From Virgibacillus necropolis (lineage in GTDB: Bacteria > Bacillota > Bacilli > Bacillales > Amphibacillaceae): a DNA stretch of 64,000 nucleotides. Below the pieces are notes generated by a model. It was given only the letters and a program-made list of their open reading frames with translations. It was not told where the DNA came from and ran no database searches. Each line of letters starts with the position of its first letter. The stretch's first letter is position 1. The translations under genes and the position numbers were made by a program. Location of the stretch: the NCBI RefSeq assembly GCF_002224365.1, contig NZ_CP022437.1, positions 1,984,001 to 2,048,000 on the forward strand, read 5' to 3'. Shown piece by piece: positions 37,518 to 46,096 of this stretch.

Positions 37518-37555
37518 GCTGTTTTCGTACGCATTGTTGCTTTTTCACCTTCATA

Positions 37556-37880
37556 GTTGATATAAAATGCGACGTAACATATCAATCCGGAAGTACAATG
37601 CGAAGTGACTGCTGGTTGTTTTCCGCTGCGGACCGTTGCTTTCCGCGGGCACGGCTTCAGCCTCCTCGAGAAACCCACTCTGCGGGGTCTTCAGACACGT
37701 GCTGTTCCCGCAGGAGTCAACGGTCCTCCGCTCCAAACAACTGCCATAAATTGCTGGCTGCCTGTGTGATATAAACAACAATCAAGTAAATTGAAATTGT
37801 TAAGCACAAACCCAGCGAAGTGGATTTCCGGAACGGTTGTCCAACCACAAAACAAAGTACTTACGTCGCAGTTTATATCC
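37556..37880 (-). repeat. MITE-like element with inverted copy of the G+C-rich core
   Basis: Between gluP and a minus-strand gene. Inverted ends TATAAAATGCGACGTAA (37561-37577) and TTACGTCGCAGTTTATA (37861-37877) flank an inverted copy of the core seen at 417-510. On the minus strand it reads GACTCCTGCGGGAACAGCA, GACCCCGCAG, CGAGGAGGCT, GCCCGCGGAAAGC (37.60-37.72 kb). The core's closing stem here is ACCGTTG/CAACGGT. Reading frames over this stretch are accidental. Confidence 0.7.
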
Positions 37881-37903
37881 ATTCTCTCAACAGCCTTTAA
37901 TTA

Positions 37904-37949
37904 AAAAGACCGTCCTATAGCGGAAATGTGCTATAGGACGGTCTTTCTT
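37904..37949 (-). terminator. Strong terminator downstream of the 37948 gene
   Basis: AAAGACCGTCCTATAGC pairs perfectly with GCTATAGGACGGTCTTT; T-rich on both strands, so it can also end rightward transcripts. Confidence 0.9.
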
Positions 37950-38799
37950 ATGGATATTGTTGAATAAGCCTTTCTTTCTTACCATTAAGCTCGAATAGTA
38001 CTAGTAAATGGTTCTTATCTTTGGAAAATAATATAAGTGGGACATAACTAGATACGTGTTTTTTTTCATATGTAATGGGAACGATATAGTTTTTGTATAA
38101 GCCCTCCCATAATCGGCCAATTATTTGATCGGTCTGTGATTGAGAAAATGAAGGTAATGAGTTTTTGTTATATCGATTTAGCGCAGTAAGAGGAACAATC
38201 ATATAATCTTCTTTATTTATCTGATAGTGATTGACCAAGTCGTTCCAACGATATAGCAACGTCTGTGATGCTTTATCCCTCAGTCCCTTCTCCCATAGTA
38301 TATCTTTATTCGTTTTTGGTTTATGAAAAGAGTGAATATCGTAAGAATTATTTTCAATCACATACAACTCATCATAACTCATTTGTTGAATACTCTTAAT
38401 AGATCCATTTGGATAATGGATTTCACCATGATGATAAGAGATAGACTGGAAATAGTTTGTCCCTTGTGTATGGATACTTTCGCTTAAATTTATTGTACTT
38501 TCATCTTCTTGCCATTTGCTTAATGCCCCTAGAAGTTTACCATTCGTAAAAAGTAGTGAAACATCCTGTCTTAAATACATGCTCTTATCACTTTTGGAAA
38601 GTGAATCCCATGTAAGCGTATACTTCTTTTGATTTGCTTTCGAATTAATTTCTAAATTTGTTTCTGCTTCTAAGAAAATAGTTTCTTCATCTAAAGGAAA
38701 GTAACTGATGCTTGGAATGGAGTCCAATTTTAATTGATATAAAAAAGCTACTGTAATACTTAAAATAAAAATAATGGACAGTACTAAATATTTTTTCAT
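37948..38799 (-). CDS. Secreted or membrane-anchored protein of unknown function
   Basis: 283 residues with one N-terminal hydrophobic segment (about 4-22; signal or anchor) and an otherwise soluble, Ser/Asn-rich body with no motif I recognise. Aromatic and charged residues are evenly spread, and there is no lipobox or LPxTG. It has its own strong terminator and lies divergent to the germination gene. AGGATG precedes the ATG on the minus strand. It may be extracytoplasmic; no function is assigned. Confidence 0.7.
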   Translation of the reverse strand: MKKYLVLSIIFILSITVAFLYQLKLDSIPSISYFPLDEETIFLEAETNLEINSKANQKKYTLTWDSLSKSDKSMYLRQDVSLLFTNGKLLGALSKWQEDESTINLSESIHTQGTNYFQSISYHHGEIHYPNGSIKSIQQMSYDELYVIENNSYDIHSFHKPKTNKDILWEKGLRDKASQTLLYRWNDLVNHYQINKEDYMIVPLTALNRYNKNSLPSFSQSQTDQIIGRLWEGLYKNYIVPITYEKKHVSSYVPLILFSKDKNHLLVLFELNGKKERLIQQYP

Positions 38800-38857
38800 A
38801 ACGTCATCCTTTAAAATAGGGTTGTCTTAAAATTTATGAGCTGGTTAAAGTAAATAT

Positions 38858-38886
38858 GCATAGGAATGTTATCTGGGAACACAATA
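38858..38886 (+). promoter_or_regulatory. Sigma-G/F-like promoter of the germination gene
   Basis: GCATA (38858-38862), 17-base spacer and CACAATA (38880-38886) match the forespore sigma pattern (G.ATA and CAT..TA) with one mismatch in the -10. Confidence 0.55.
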
Positions 38887-38923
38887 AGTTTATGAATTCT
38901 TATTAGTAGTCGGGGGGACAAAG

Positions 38924-40378
38924 ATGGAAACTAAAAAACAACCTCTATTTCCTACATACCAGGAAAATGTAGATTATTTGCACAAACAACTTGGAGTTGA
39001 TGAAAGCTTTGACGTTATTCATTTGAATTTAGAATATGCCGGACGAAAAATGTCGCTATTTTTAATTGATGGTTTCGCAAAAGATAAAATACTACATTAT
39101 GTTATGAAGTTATTTTCACAGCTTGAGCCAAAAGACTTAGAACCAGATCCACTAAAAAAATTAATTAAAACATATATTCCATATATAGAGCTTGGTCATA
39201 ACAAAGATTTGAACAAAACGATAGATTTAGTTTTAGGCGGTCCTACCGCATTAATCGTAGAAGGAATAGACGAAATTATCATGATCGATGCTCGTACCTA
39301 TCCAGTGAGGGCACCGGCAGAACCTGATTTAGAGCGTGTGGTGCGGGGATCTCGTGATGGGTATGTAGAAACGATTGTATTTAACACTGCTTTAACTCGC
39401 CGAAGAGTTCGTGATAAGTCTTTACGAATGGAATATTTACAAGTCGGTAGAAGGTCAAAAACCGACGTTGCTATATGTTATATTAGTGAAATTGCGGACA
39501 CGGAACGAGTGAAAAAGTTAAAAAAATCACTAGAAATGATTGATACAGACGGATTACCTATGGCGGAAAAAACGATTGAGGAATTTATAAGTGGGCGTCA
39601 TTGGAATCCATATCCAACAGTTCGGTATACAGAACGACCAGATACTGCAGCAGCACATTTATTTGAAGGTCATATATTAATTATCATTGACGGTTCACCA
39701 AGTGTTATGATAACACCAGCAACATATTGGCACCATCTGCAACATGCTGAGGAATATCGACAAAAACCGTTAGTAGGAGCCTATTTACGTATGGTTCGCT
39801 TTATTGCAGTAATAGCATCAATATTTATTTTACCTCTTTATTACTTATTTTCGACCCAAAATTTATTGCCAGCAAATCTGGATTTTATCGGTCCAGCTGA
39901 AGCGGGGACTATTCCACTAATCCTGCAGTTTTTAATTGCTGAATTAGGAATTGATATGCTTCGGATGGCTTCCATTCATGTCCCCTCATCACTTGGAACA
40001 GCACTTGGACTTGTTGCAGCAGTTCTAATGGGTCAAGTTGCAGTTGAAGTTGGAGTATTCTCAAATGAAGTTGTGTTATATCTGGCAGTTGCCGCTATCG
40101 GAACTTATGCTACACCGAGTTATGAACTAAGTTTGGCTAATCGGTTAGTGCGTATCTTTTTATTAGTTGTGACAGCTGCTTTTGGGGTAATCGGGTATGT
40201 GGTTGGAATCACGCTTTGGATTTTATATCTCGTACGTACGAAGTCATATGAGATTGCTTATCTCTGGCCGTTTTTGCCATTTTCTTATCGGGCTTTTCGT
40301 GATATTTTCATCCGTACTCCTATACCTCTAAAAAATAGACGACCTACATTTTTGAACCCTCAAGATCCAGATAAGTAA
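38924..40378 (+). CDS. GerA-family spore germination protein, SpoVAF-like
   Basis: 484 residues. A large soluble N-terminal domain (about 1-285) contains RVVRGSRDGYVETIVFNTAL and LIRRRVRD-type patterns of GerA A-subunits. Four or five C-terminal helices follow (from about 290), with SIHVPSSLGTALGLV and ATPSYELSLANRLVRI. Length and sequence are closest to SpoVAF, the GerA-like member that assists SpoVA channels in dipicolinate release. Here it stands alone next to yqgQ-glcK rather than in a spoVA operon. It follows GTCGGGGGG, and a forespore-type promoter lies upstream. Confidence 0.88.
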   Translation: METKKQPLFPTYQENVDYLHKQLGVDESFDVIHLNLEYAGRKMSLFLIDGFAKDKILHYVMKLFSQLEPKDLEPDPLKKLIKTYIPYIELGHNKDLNKTIDLVLGGPTALIVEGIDEIIMIDARTYPVRAPAEPDLERVVRGSRDGYVETIVFNTALTRRRVRDKSLRMEYLQVGRRSKTDVAICYISEIADTERVKKLKKSLEMIDTDGLPMAEKTIEEFISGRHWNPYPTVRYTERPDTAAAHLFEGHILIIIDGSPSVMITPATYWHHLQHAEEYRQKPLVGAYLRMVRFIAVIASIFILPLYYLFSTQNLLPANLDFIGPAEAGTIPLILQFLIAELGIDMLRMASIHVPSSLGTALGLVAAVLMGQVAVEVGVFSNEVVLYLAVAAIGTYATPSYELSLANRLVRIFLLVVTAAFGVIGYVVGITLWILYLVRTKSYEIAYLWPFLPFSYRAFRDIFIRTPIPLKNRRPTFLNPQDPDK

Positions 40379-40402
40379 TCTGTCTGGACCTTGAGGTTTT
40401 TG
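40358..40402 (+). terminator. Terminator overlapping the germination gene's 3' end
   Basis: CCTCAAGATCCAGA pairs with TCTGGACCTTGAGG, then TTTTTG. The left arm encodes the last seven codons. Confidence 0.85.
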
Positions 40403-40469
40403 TGTTTCATGGTATAATACAAAAGTTAAGAAAGCGATTAAATCAATCTAAATTATTAGGTGATAATTA

Positions 40470-40679
40470 ATGAAAACAGTTCATGATGTAAGACAATTAT
40501 TGAAAAAGTTCGGAACATTTATTTACATAGGGGATCGGGTAGCTGATCTTGAACTGATGGAAGAGGAAATAAAAGAACTTTATAAGAATACGTTTATAAG
40601 TGTTCAAGAGTATCAAATGGCAACTTTAATTCTTAAACAAGAGGCAAGAAAAACGCGTGATGAAAAGGGTGCTAATTAG
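40470..40679 (+). CDS. yqgQ: YqgQ family (DUF910) protein
   Basis: 69-residue helical protein, VHDVRQLLKKFGTFIYIGDR and MEEEIKELYKN typical of DUF910. Its function is unknown, but it is nearly always encoded directly before glcK. Here its stop is one base before the glcK ATG, so the two are translationally coupled. The ATG follows AGGTGAT. Confidence 0.9.
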   Translation: MKTVHDVRQLLKKFGTFIYIGDRVADLELMEEEIKELYKNTFISVQEYQMATLILKQEARKTRDEKGAN

Positions 40680-40680
40680 T

Positions 40681-41649
40681 ATGGATAAGGTATTAATTGG
40701 AGTGGACATTGGTGGTACGACGATAAAAATCGGATTTTTCACTCAACAAGGAATTATTTTAAAAAAATATGAAATACTGACAAATAAAAATGACAATGGT
40801 AGTCAAATCATACCCGACTTAGTGAAATCAATAAATGAAAAAATAAGAGATTTAGCTATAAATAAGGAAAATATTATGGGAATAGGTGTAGGTGCTCCAG
40901 GGTTTATAGTTGGAGATTCGGGTTTGGTTGAGGAAGCCGTTAATATCGGATGGAAAAAAATAAACCTAGGTAGTGAATTAAGCGAACAGTCACAATTACC
41001 AGTCTTTGTTGGTAATGATGCGAATTTGGCCGCCCTCGGGGAAAACTGGATGGGCTCAGGCAATGAATCAAGAAACTTTGTAGCCATTACCCTTGGTACA
41101 GGTGTAGGTGGTGGTATTATCGCAAACGGTCAACTTCTTAGTGGGGTTAATGGTACCGCTGGTGAAATAGGACATATAACAGTAGAGCCAAACGGATATC
41201 CTTGCAACTGTGGAAAAAATGGTTGCTTAGAAACAGTAGCCTCTGCCACAGGAATAGCTAAACAAGCTATGGAAATAATCGATCGTAGACCACAAAGCAA
41301 CTTGGGGAAACATTTTCAAAATCAAGGTGGTATTACTGCTAAGGATGTATTTGACTTGGCTGGAACTGGCGATCGGGATAGTCAGCAAATCGTTAGTCGA
41401 ACTGGAGATGTTCTTGGCTTAGTGCTGTCTACTATTGCGACAATCGTAAATCCTTCAAAAATAGTTATTGGTGGGGGAGTTTCCAAAGCAGGAAAACCTT
41501 TATTAGACACCATTCAAAACTCTTTTAATAGCTATGCCTTAAAGCGACTGACAAACGTGTGCAGCATTGAAACAGCACAGTTAGGAAATGACGCTGGAAT
41601 TTATGGCGCAGCATATTTGGTGAAAGACAAGCTAGTTAATAAAAATTAA
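40681..41649 (+). CDS. glcK: Glucokinase GlcK (ROK family)
   Basis: Phosphorylates glucose with ATP, 322 residues. ATP loop LIGVDIGGTTIKIG is at the N-terminus, the ROK block LGTGVGGGIIANGQL is around 139-153, and the zinc motif C-N-C-GKNGC-LE around 177-186. ATG 40681 follows AAAAGGG; an earlier in-frame start lies inside yqgQ. Coupled to yqgQ as in B. subtilis. Confidence 0.95.
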   Translation: MDKVLIGVDIGGTTIKIGFFTQQGIILKKYEILTNKNDNGSQIIPDLVKSINEKIRDLAINKENIMGIGVGAPGFIVGDSGLVEEAVNIGWKKINLGSELSEQSQLPVFVGNDANLAALGENWMGSGNESRNFVAITLGTGVGGGIIANGQLLSGVNGTAGEIGHITVEPNGYPCNCGKNGCLETVASATGIAKQAMEIIDRRPQSNLGKHFQNQGGITAKDVFDLAGTGDRDSQQIVSRTGDVLGLVLSTIATIVNPSKIVIGGGVSKAGKPLLDTIQNSFNSYALKRLTNVCSIETAQLGNDAGIYGAAYLVKDKLVNKN

Positions 41650-41716
41650 TACTAGGCAATTTGGCACTAATAAAAGTGAGTTTAGTAAATATATATTAAG
41701 GTATTGTAAAAATAAA

Positions 41717-41743
41717 TGAAACTTTTTTTACAAATTATTCGTC
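41717..41743 (+). promoter_or_regulatory. ECF-sigma (SigM-type) promoter upstream of yqgS
   Basis: TGAAAC (41717-41722), 17-base spacer, CGTC (41740-41743). This is the signature of Bacillus SigM/ECF promoters of envelope-stress genes, some 200 bases before the yqgS start. Confidence 0.65.
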
Positions 41744-41850
41744 ATATACTGTAGAGTGAAATAATATATATATGGTTTGTGAATTTTAGTATGGGGTAAT
41801 TAAAAAGATAATAAACTGAATATTTCTTAGGGTGGAGAATCTCTTTACTA

Positions 41851-41930
41851 TGCGTTTTTTTGGCCTCACGTATTATGCGCATAGAGGAACTTCTGTTAAA
41901 ACCCTCGACTTTTTGAACACGTACTTTTAG
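41851..41930 (+). repeat. Right-hand fragment of repeat family R1 in the yqgS leader
   Basis: TCACGTATTA, GCATAGAGGAACTTCT and ACTTTTTGAACACGTACTT match the interior and right end of the copy at 6.8-7.0 kb. The left end is missing. It lies between the ECF-type promoter and the yqgS ribosome site. Confidence 0.7.
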
Positions 41931-41942
41931 GGGGAATTCACA

Positions 41943-43847
41943 ATGAATTTAAGACGAACCAAAATTCCATTATATATAATTGCGACATTATTATTTGGAC
42001 TGAAGACGTATATTGTTTATCGGTTTTTCTTTAGTATCGAATTAGACAATTCTATGCAAGAGTTAATCCTATTCATTAATCCATTTGTATCTGCATTTCT
42101 AGTTTTTGCGATTAGTGTTTGGTTCAAAAAGGAAAAGCGTCAAATGAAATTTGTTCGGTATACAGCGTTAATTGGGACAATCATTATTTATTTAAATGTT
42201 GTCTTTTATCGATCGTTTACCGATTTCATTACAGTTCCACAGTTATTCCAAGCTAGTAATGTGGGAGATCTAGGTGGCAGTATTTTAACGTTAATAAAGC
42301 CTTATGACTTATTATTACTAGTAGACGTAGCAATTATTTGGTATTTGAGTAAGAAGCAATCGGCAGTTGTGAAAGTAAACTATCCTAAAAGCGGGAAAGT
42401 TTTTGCATTAGCTATGTCATTAATGTTATTGGCAGGAAACTTTTTTCTTGCGGAAATGGAACGTCCACAACTATTCACACGTGCATTTGACCGTGAATAT
42501 TTAGTCAAAAACATTGGTTTGTTTAACTACCATATTTATGATTTAGCTGTTCATTCAAAAGTTAAAACGCAACGGGTATTCGCCGATGGTAATGAGTTAC
42601 CTGAAATAAAGGATTTTGTAAAAACAGAGGTTAAAAGCAACGAAAAGTCAGAGATGTTTGGTGCTGCTGAGGATAGGAATGTAATTTTTATTTCTGCAGA
42701 ATCGGTTCAAAGCTTTGTCATTAACAATGAGGTTAACGGGGAAGAAATTACACCCTTTTTAAATAGTTTAGTTGAAGATAAGGATACCTATTATTTTGAA
42801 AATTTTTATCACCAAACACAGCAAGGGAAAACATCTGATTCTGAATTTTTAACGGAAAACTCTTTGTATCCATTATCAAGAGGGGCAGTATTCTTTACTC
42901 ATGGGCAAAATGAATACCATGCATTACCAGAGCTGCTTAATCAAGAAGATTATTATACTTCTGTACTTCATTCGAATAATAAAAGCTTTTGGAATCGTGA
43001 CCAAATGTACAATAGTATAGGCTATGATCATTTTTACGGAGAAGAAGCATATGAAGTAACGAAAGAAAATTCTATTGGATGGGGGCTTAAAGACAAACCG
43101 TTCTTTGAGCAATCGATAAAATATTTACAAGCAATTGAGCAACCATTTTATACAAAGTTTATTACACTGACGAATCACTTTCCGTTTGAATTAAGTGAAG
43201 AAGAAAGAACAATCGAACCGTTTAATTCAAATTCGAGTACACTAAATAATTACTTTCCAACCGTTCGTTATACGGATGAAGCTATTGAACAATTTTTCCA
43301 ACAACTTAAAGACGCAGGGTTGTATGAAAATTCCATTATTGTTATCATGGGTGACCATTATGGAATAAGTGAAAATCACAATAAAGCCATGAGCCAATAT
43401 TTAGGTAAAGAAGAAATAACACCTTATGATCATGTTCAGTTGCAGCGTGTACCATTTTTTGTCCATATACCCGGTAATGGAGATGGCAAGGTTATGTCGA
43501 AGGTAGCAGGCCAAATTGATGTTAAGCCTACATTGCTAAGCTTGTTAGGTATAAAAGCTGAAAACGATATTCAATTTGGTAATCGATTATTTATCGATGA
43601 TAGAAAAGGATATATAGCCTTTAGGAATGGGGATTATATTAGCCAAAAACATGTTTCCACAAGTGGAATTTGCTATAACAGAGAAACTGGAGAGCCAATT
43701 TATCAAGATGAAGAAGAGCTAACTTCTACCGAGAAAGAGAATCCATGTACCGATATTAAAAATAAAGTAGAAAAAGAGCTCGGATATTCAGACGATATTA
43801 TCTACGGTGACCTTTTCCGCTTTATTAATTTTGATGAAAAACAATAA
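41943..43847 (+). CDS. yqgS: LTA synthase-family sulfatase YqgS
   Basis: 634 residues. Five N-terminal helices (about 7-175) are followed by an extracellular sulfatase-fold domain (about 245-590). The nucleophile threonine is about T297 in QQGKTSDSEF. NHFPF, MGDHYG and ENHNKA supply the metal site and core. Homologues polymerise glycerol-phosphate from phosphatidylglycerol onto lipoteichoic acid. Position after glcK matches YqgS. The ATG follows AGGGGGAA and the ECF-type promoter suggests envelope-stress induction. Confidence 0.92.
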   Translation: MNLRRTKIPLYIIATLLFGLKTYIVYRFFFSIELDNSMQELILFINPFVSAFLVFAISVWFKKEKRQMKFVRYTALIGTIIIYLNVVFYRSFTDFITVPQLFQASNVGDLGGSILTLIKPYDLLLLVDVAIIWYLSKKQSAVVKVNYPKSGKVFALAMSLMLLAGNFFLAEMERPQLFTRAFDREYLVKNIGLFNYHIYDLAVHSKVKTQRVFADGNELPEIKDFVKTEVKSNEKSEMFGAAEDRNVIFISAESVQSFVINNEVNGEEITPFLNSLVEDKDTYYFENFYHQTQQGKTSDSEFLTENSLYPLSRGAVFFTHGQNEYHALPELLNQEDYYTSVLHSNNKSFWNRDQMYNSIGYDHFYGEEAYEVTKENSIGWGLKDKPFFEQSIKYLQAIEQPFYTKFITLTNHFPFELSEEERTIEPFNSNSSTLNNYFPTVRYTDEAIEQFFQQLKDAGLYENSIIVIMGDHYGISENHNKAMSQYLGKEEITPYDHVQLQRVPFFVHIPGNGDGKVMSKVAGQIDVKPTLLSLLGIKAENDIQFGNRLFIDDRKGYIAFRNGDYISQKHVSTSGICYNRETGEPIYQDEEELTSTEKENPCTDIKNKVEKELGYSDDIIYGDLFRFINFDEKQ

Positions 43848-43851
43848 ATGT

Positions 43852-43888
43852 AAAACAGCTGATTTATTGAAATTAGCTGTTTTTTTAC
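43852..43888 (+). terminator. Terminator after yqgS
   Basis: AAAACAGCT and AGCTGTTTT arms followed by seven T. Confidence 0.8.
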
Positions 43889-43891
43889 ATT

Positions 43892-43922
43892 AAAAAAAAG
43901 CTAACTTTATAAAGTTAGCTTT
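43892..43922 (-). terminator. Terminator of the minus-strand yqgW gene
   Basis: AAAGCTAACTTT and AAAGTTAGCTTT form a near-perfect palindrome; on the minus strand it ends in eight T. Confidence 0.8.
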
Positions 43923-43927
43923 ACCAG

Positions 43928-44092
43928 TTAGGCTGTAATTTCATGAATAATTGTCATAATGGAGAAAAATCCAAAGGCCAATACAGATACCGCTGAAAAA
44001 CCTAGAGCAAATAAGTTTTTAGCTTTCATTTGTTTTACAGTGGAAACAACACTTAGTATTGTAACAATAAATAATAGGATCCCTAAAACCAT
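43928..44092 (-). CDS. yqgW: DUF2759 membrane protein YqgW
   Basis: 54-residue protein, too small for a 60-residue cut-off. It has two helices: MVLGILLFIVTILSVV and about 29-50 (LGFSAVSVLAFGFFSIM), joined by a basic loop (KQMKAKN). AAGGAGG lies ten bases before the ATG on the minus strand and its own terminator follows. It matches B. subtilis YqgW in place and pattern. The plus-strand frame at 43959-44162 is a shadow of this gene. Confidence 0.8.
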   Translation of the reverse strand: MVLGILLFIVTILSVVSTVKQMKAKNLFALGFSAVSVLAFGFFSIMTIIHEITA

Positions 44093-44263
44093 GTTATTTT
44101 ATCCTCCTTGCCTGCATCTTATAATTGCTATTGTAATTGCGTTTGTATTATTATGTAACTAATCGTTAACTCTTATTTATTTTATAGTAAATTATTGTGT
44201 TTGTCGAGGATTATTGGGGGTATTTTAGTAACAATACAAAACATAATAGGAAGGGTAGTTTAA

Positions 44264-44887
44264 ATGAACTTAAAAAATATGTCACTTGGTCCACTTGGTA
44301 CCAATTGTTATCTTATGTACAATGATAGAGACGCGCTAATCATCGACCCAGGGGGTGATGCGGATTTGATCATCGACTTTTTTAAAGATAAATCCTTTAT
44401 ACCTAAAGCAATTTTGTTAACGCATGCACATTTTGATCATATTGGTGCGGTAGATCAGGTGAGAAATACATATAATATTGATGTCTATTTGCACAAAAAT
44501 GAGAAGGATTGGTTAGAGGATTCAAAGTTAAATGGTTCTATTTTATTTACACCAGAACCAATTTCGATAAAAAAAGCTGAGTACGACCTAGAGGAGGGTG
44601 GAATGCAAATTGAATCTTTTTCCTTCGATGTCTTACATACGCCAGGTCATTCTCCAGGTAGTGTTTGCTTTTTCTTTAAAGAATCTGGAATTCTTATAGG
44701 TGGCGATGCACTTTTTAATCGGGGTGTTGGACGCACAGACTTACCAGGAGGAAATATGGAACAGTTAAAAGAGAGTATCCGTACTAAATTGTATACGTTA
44801 GATAATAGCGTGGTTGTTTATCCAGGTCATGGGCCTGAAACAACGATAGGTCAAGAAAAACTGCATAATCCATTTATTACTGGCTAG
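44264..44887 (+). CDS. yqgX: Metallo-beta-lactamase-fold hydrolase YqgX
   Basis: 207-residue glyoxalase II-like hydrolase. The zinc motif THAHFDH is at about 58-64, followed by HTPGHSPGSVC, GDALF and PGHGP, which supply remaining ligands. Family members act on thioesters, including bacillithiol adducts, but this one's substrate is unknown. The ATG follows GGAAGGGT. It lies between yqgW and yqgY as in B. subtilis. Confidence 0.9.
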   Translation: MNLKNMSLGPLGTNCYLMYNDRDALIIDPGGDADLIIDFFKDKSFIPKAILLTHAHFDHIGAVDQVRNTYNIDVYLHKNEKDWLEDSKLNGSILFTPEPISIKKAEYDLEEGGMQIESFSFDVLHTPGHSPGSVCFFFKESGILIGGDALFNRGVGRTDLPGGNMEQLKESIRTKLYTLDNSVVVYPGHGPETTIGQEKLHNPFITG

Positions 44888-44892
44888 ATAGG

Positions 44893-44933
44893 AAAAAAAC
44901 CCTGCATCAAAAGTATGTAAGCAGGGTTTTTTT
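44893..44933 (+). terminator. Bidirectional terminator between yqgX and yqgY
   Basis: AAAAAAACCCTGC pairs with GCAGGGTTTTTTT between converging genes. Confidence 0.92.
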
Positions 44934-44934
44934 C

Positions 44935-45177
44935 TTAGTGACCAAATCCAGGTACTAATATGAAATTTGAATACCATGTAAAACCAACCATAAATACAGT
45001 ACAATAAGCTCCGAATAAGTACATATACATGCGCTCAGATAATTTTAAGTAACTTACTGTAAGGAAAAATACCGTTTGTACTAGGAATAATAATGCGGTG
45101 TTATTCATGTCTCCAATAACAAACATTACAGTGAAAATTCCAGTCCAAAAGGCAAGCACACGAAACATTCGATCCAT
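44935..45177 (-). CDS. yqgY: DUF2626 membrane protein YqgY
   Basis: 80 residues, three hydrophobic helices; MDRMFRVLAFWTGIF and YLKLSERMYMYLFGAY are conserved in the family. The start at 45177 is chosen because GGAGGGGAAGGC precedes it on the minus strand; 16 extra upstream codons cover that site. Its function is unknown. B. subtilis YqgY precedes the comG operon in the same way. Confidence 0.85.
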   Translation of the reverse strand: MDRMFRVLAFWTGIFTVMFVIGDMNNTALLFLVQTVFFLTVSYLKLSERMYMYLFGAYCTVFMVGFTWYSNFILVPGFGH

Positions 45178-45300
45178 GCCTTCCCCTCCTTTAGATAACC
45201 TTATCATAGTTATTATAAACGACAATTTAGATATTGTAAATAAATCTCATAAAATATATATGCATTACTAGTCTGACCTGAATTTCTCTCATTATTCATT

Positions 45301-45687
45301 TTAGTTTGGACTATCAGCTTCCATGTGGTTAGCAATAGCAAAAACCTTTTTATCGGGAGTATAGATGTAAATAGCTAGTTCATAAACTTCTTGTTTGCGT
45401 ATATAAGAAATTTTGACATCACCATCAGGAAATGAATATTCCACAGTTCCACTTCTCGGATTAAGGGAAGAGATTTCATTCTTAAGTTTTGATCGCCCCA
45501 TTTGAAAAAGTGTATCTATTTTCAGTTGCGAAATTTCATTTTTGGCAATGGTTAGTTCATTATGATAAATAGTAATATTCGTGCTTACAAAAAGAAACAA
45601 TAGTGCTGCTATTAGTAGTACTATGGGAAGAATAAAACCTTTTTCTTCATTTAAAAAAGGTGTACTTTTTCTCATAAACGATCCCAT
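45301..45687 (-). CDS. comGG: Competence protein ComGG
   Basis: Last gene of the comG operon, 128 residues, the least conserved member. An N-terminal helix (about 18-41; GFILPIVLLIAALLFLF) resembles a pilin stem; the remainder is a small beta-rich head. ComGG is a minor, non-canonical component of the competence pseudopilus. It overlaps comGF by 41 bases; a second ATG four codons in is possible. Confidence 0.8.
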   Translation of the reverse strand: MGSFMRKSTPFLNEEKGFILPIVLLIAALLFLFVSTNITIYHNELTIAKNEISQLKIDTLFQMGRSKLKNEISSLNPRSGTVEYSFPDGDVKISYIRKQEVYELAIYIYTPDKKVFAIANHMEADSPN

Positions 45688-46096
45688 CCAATGTAGTAAT
45701 TATAGTTTTTATACCATAGGATATTTCTTCAAAAGATAGGCTTTTGATATTTCTAATAACAACTTCATGCCCCGTACCGTCCACTTGGCGCCTAATAATA
45801 TCTTGGTATTTTTCGTATGTTACCGTGGTACCATCCAATGCGTTTAATGATATGACCTCGTTACCGATCGTATAATTTGTTGAACGAATTAAATCATCGC
45901 GCAGAAAATGAAAAAATTGGGAAAAGGATAAATCGGTATAATTAGTCGTGTAGCTCAATGATTTCGTTAGATACTCAAGAAATGGGACGGTAATGAAAAC
46001 AATTGCGATTGTCAGCAACATTGATAATAAGGTGAATCCTCGCTGGTTAACTAACATACCCAAACAGGCACGATTTTTCTTTCTCACTTTTAACAT
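45647..46096 (-). CDS. comGF: Competence minor pseudopilin ComGF
   Basis: 149 residues with the pilin-like segment QRGFTLLSMLLTIAIVFIT after a short N-terminal leader. The pattern VDGTGHEVVIRNIKSLSF resembles ComGF. The operon order puts it between comGE and comGG and it overlaps both. An internal ATG (46057) would give the shorter, more usual leader length but has a poorer ribosome site. Confidence 0.82.
   Translation of the reverse strand: MLKVRKKNRACLGMLVNQRGFTLLSMLLTIAIVFITVPFLEYLTKSLSYTTNYTDLSFSQFFHFLRDDLIRSTNYTIGNEVISLNALDGTTVTYEKYQDIIRRQVDGTGHEVVIRNIKSLSFEEISYGIKTIITTLDGIVYEKKYTFFK

Noticed and set aside
37551-37882. Minus-strand frames after gluP
   Set aside because: They follow the repeat core, not a protein.
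43959-44162. Plus-strand frame of 67 codons after yqgS
   Set aside because: It is the antisense shadow of the 54-residue yqgW gene, which has its own ribosome site and terminator.
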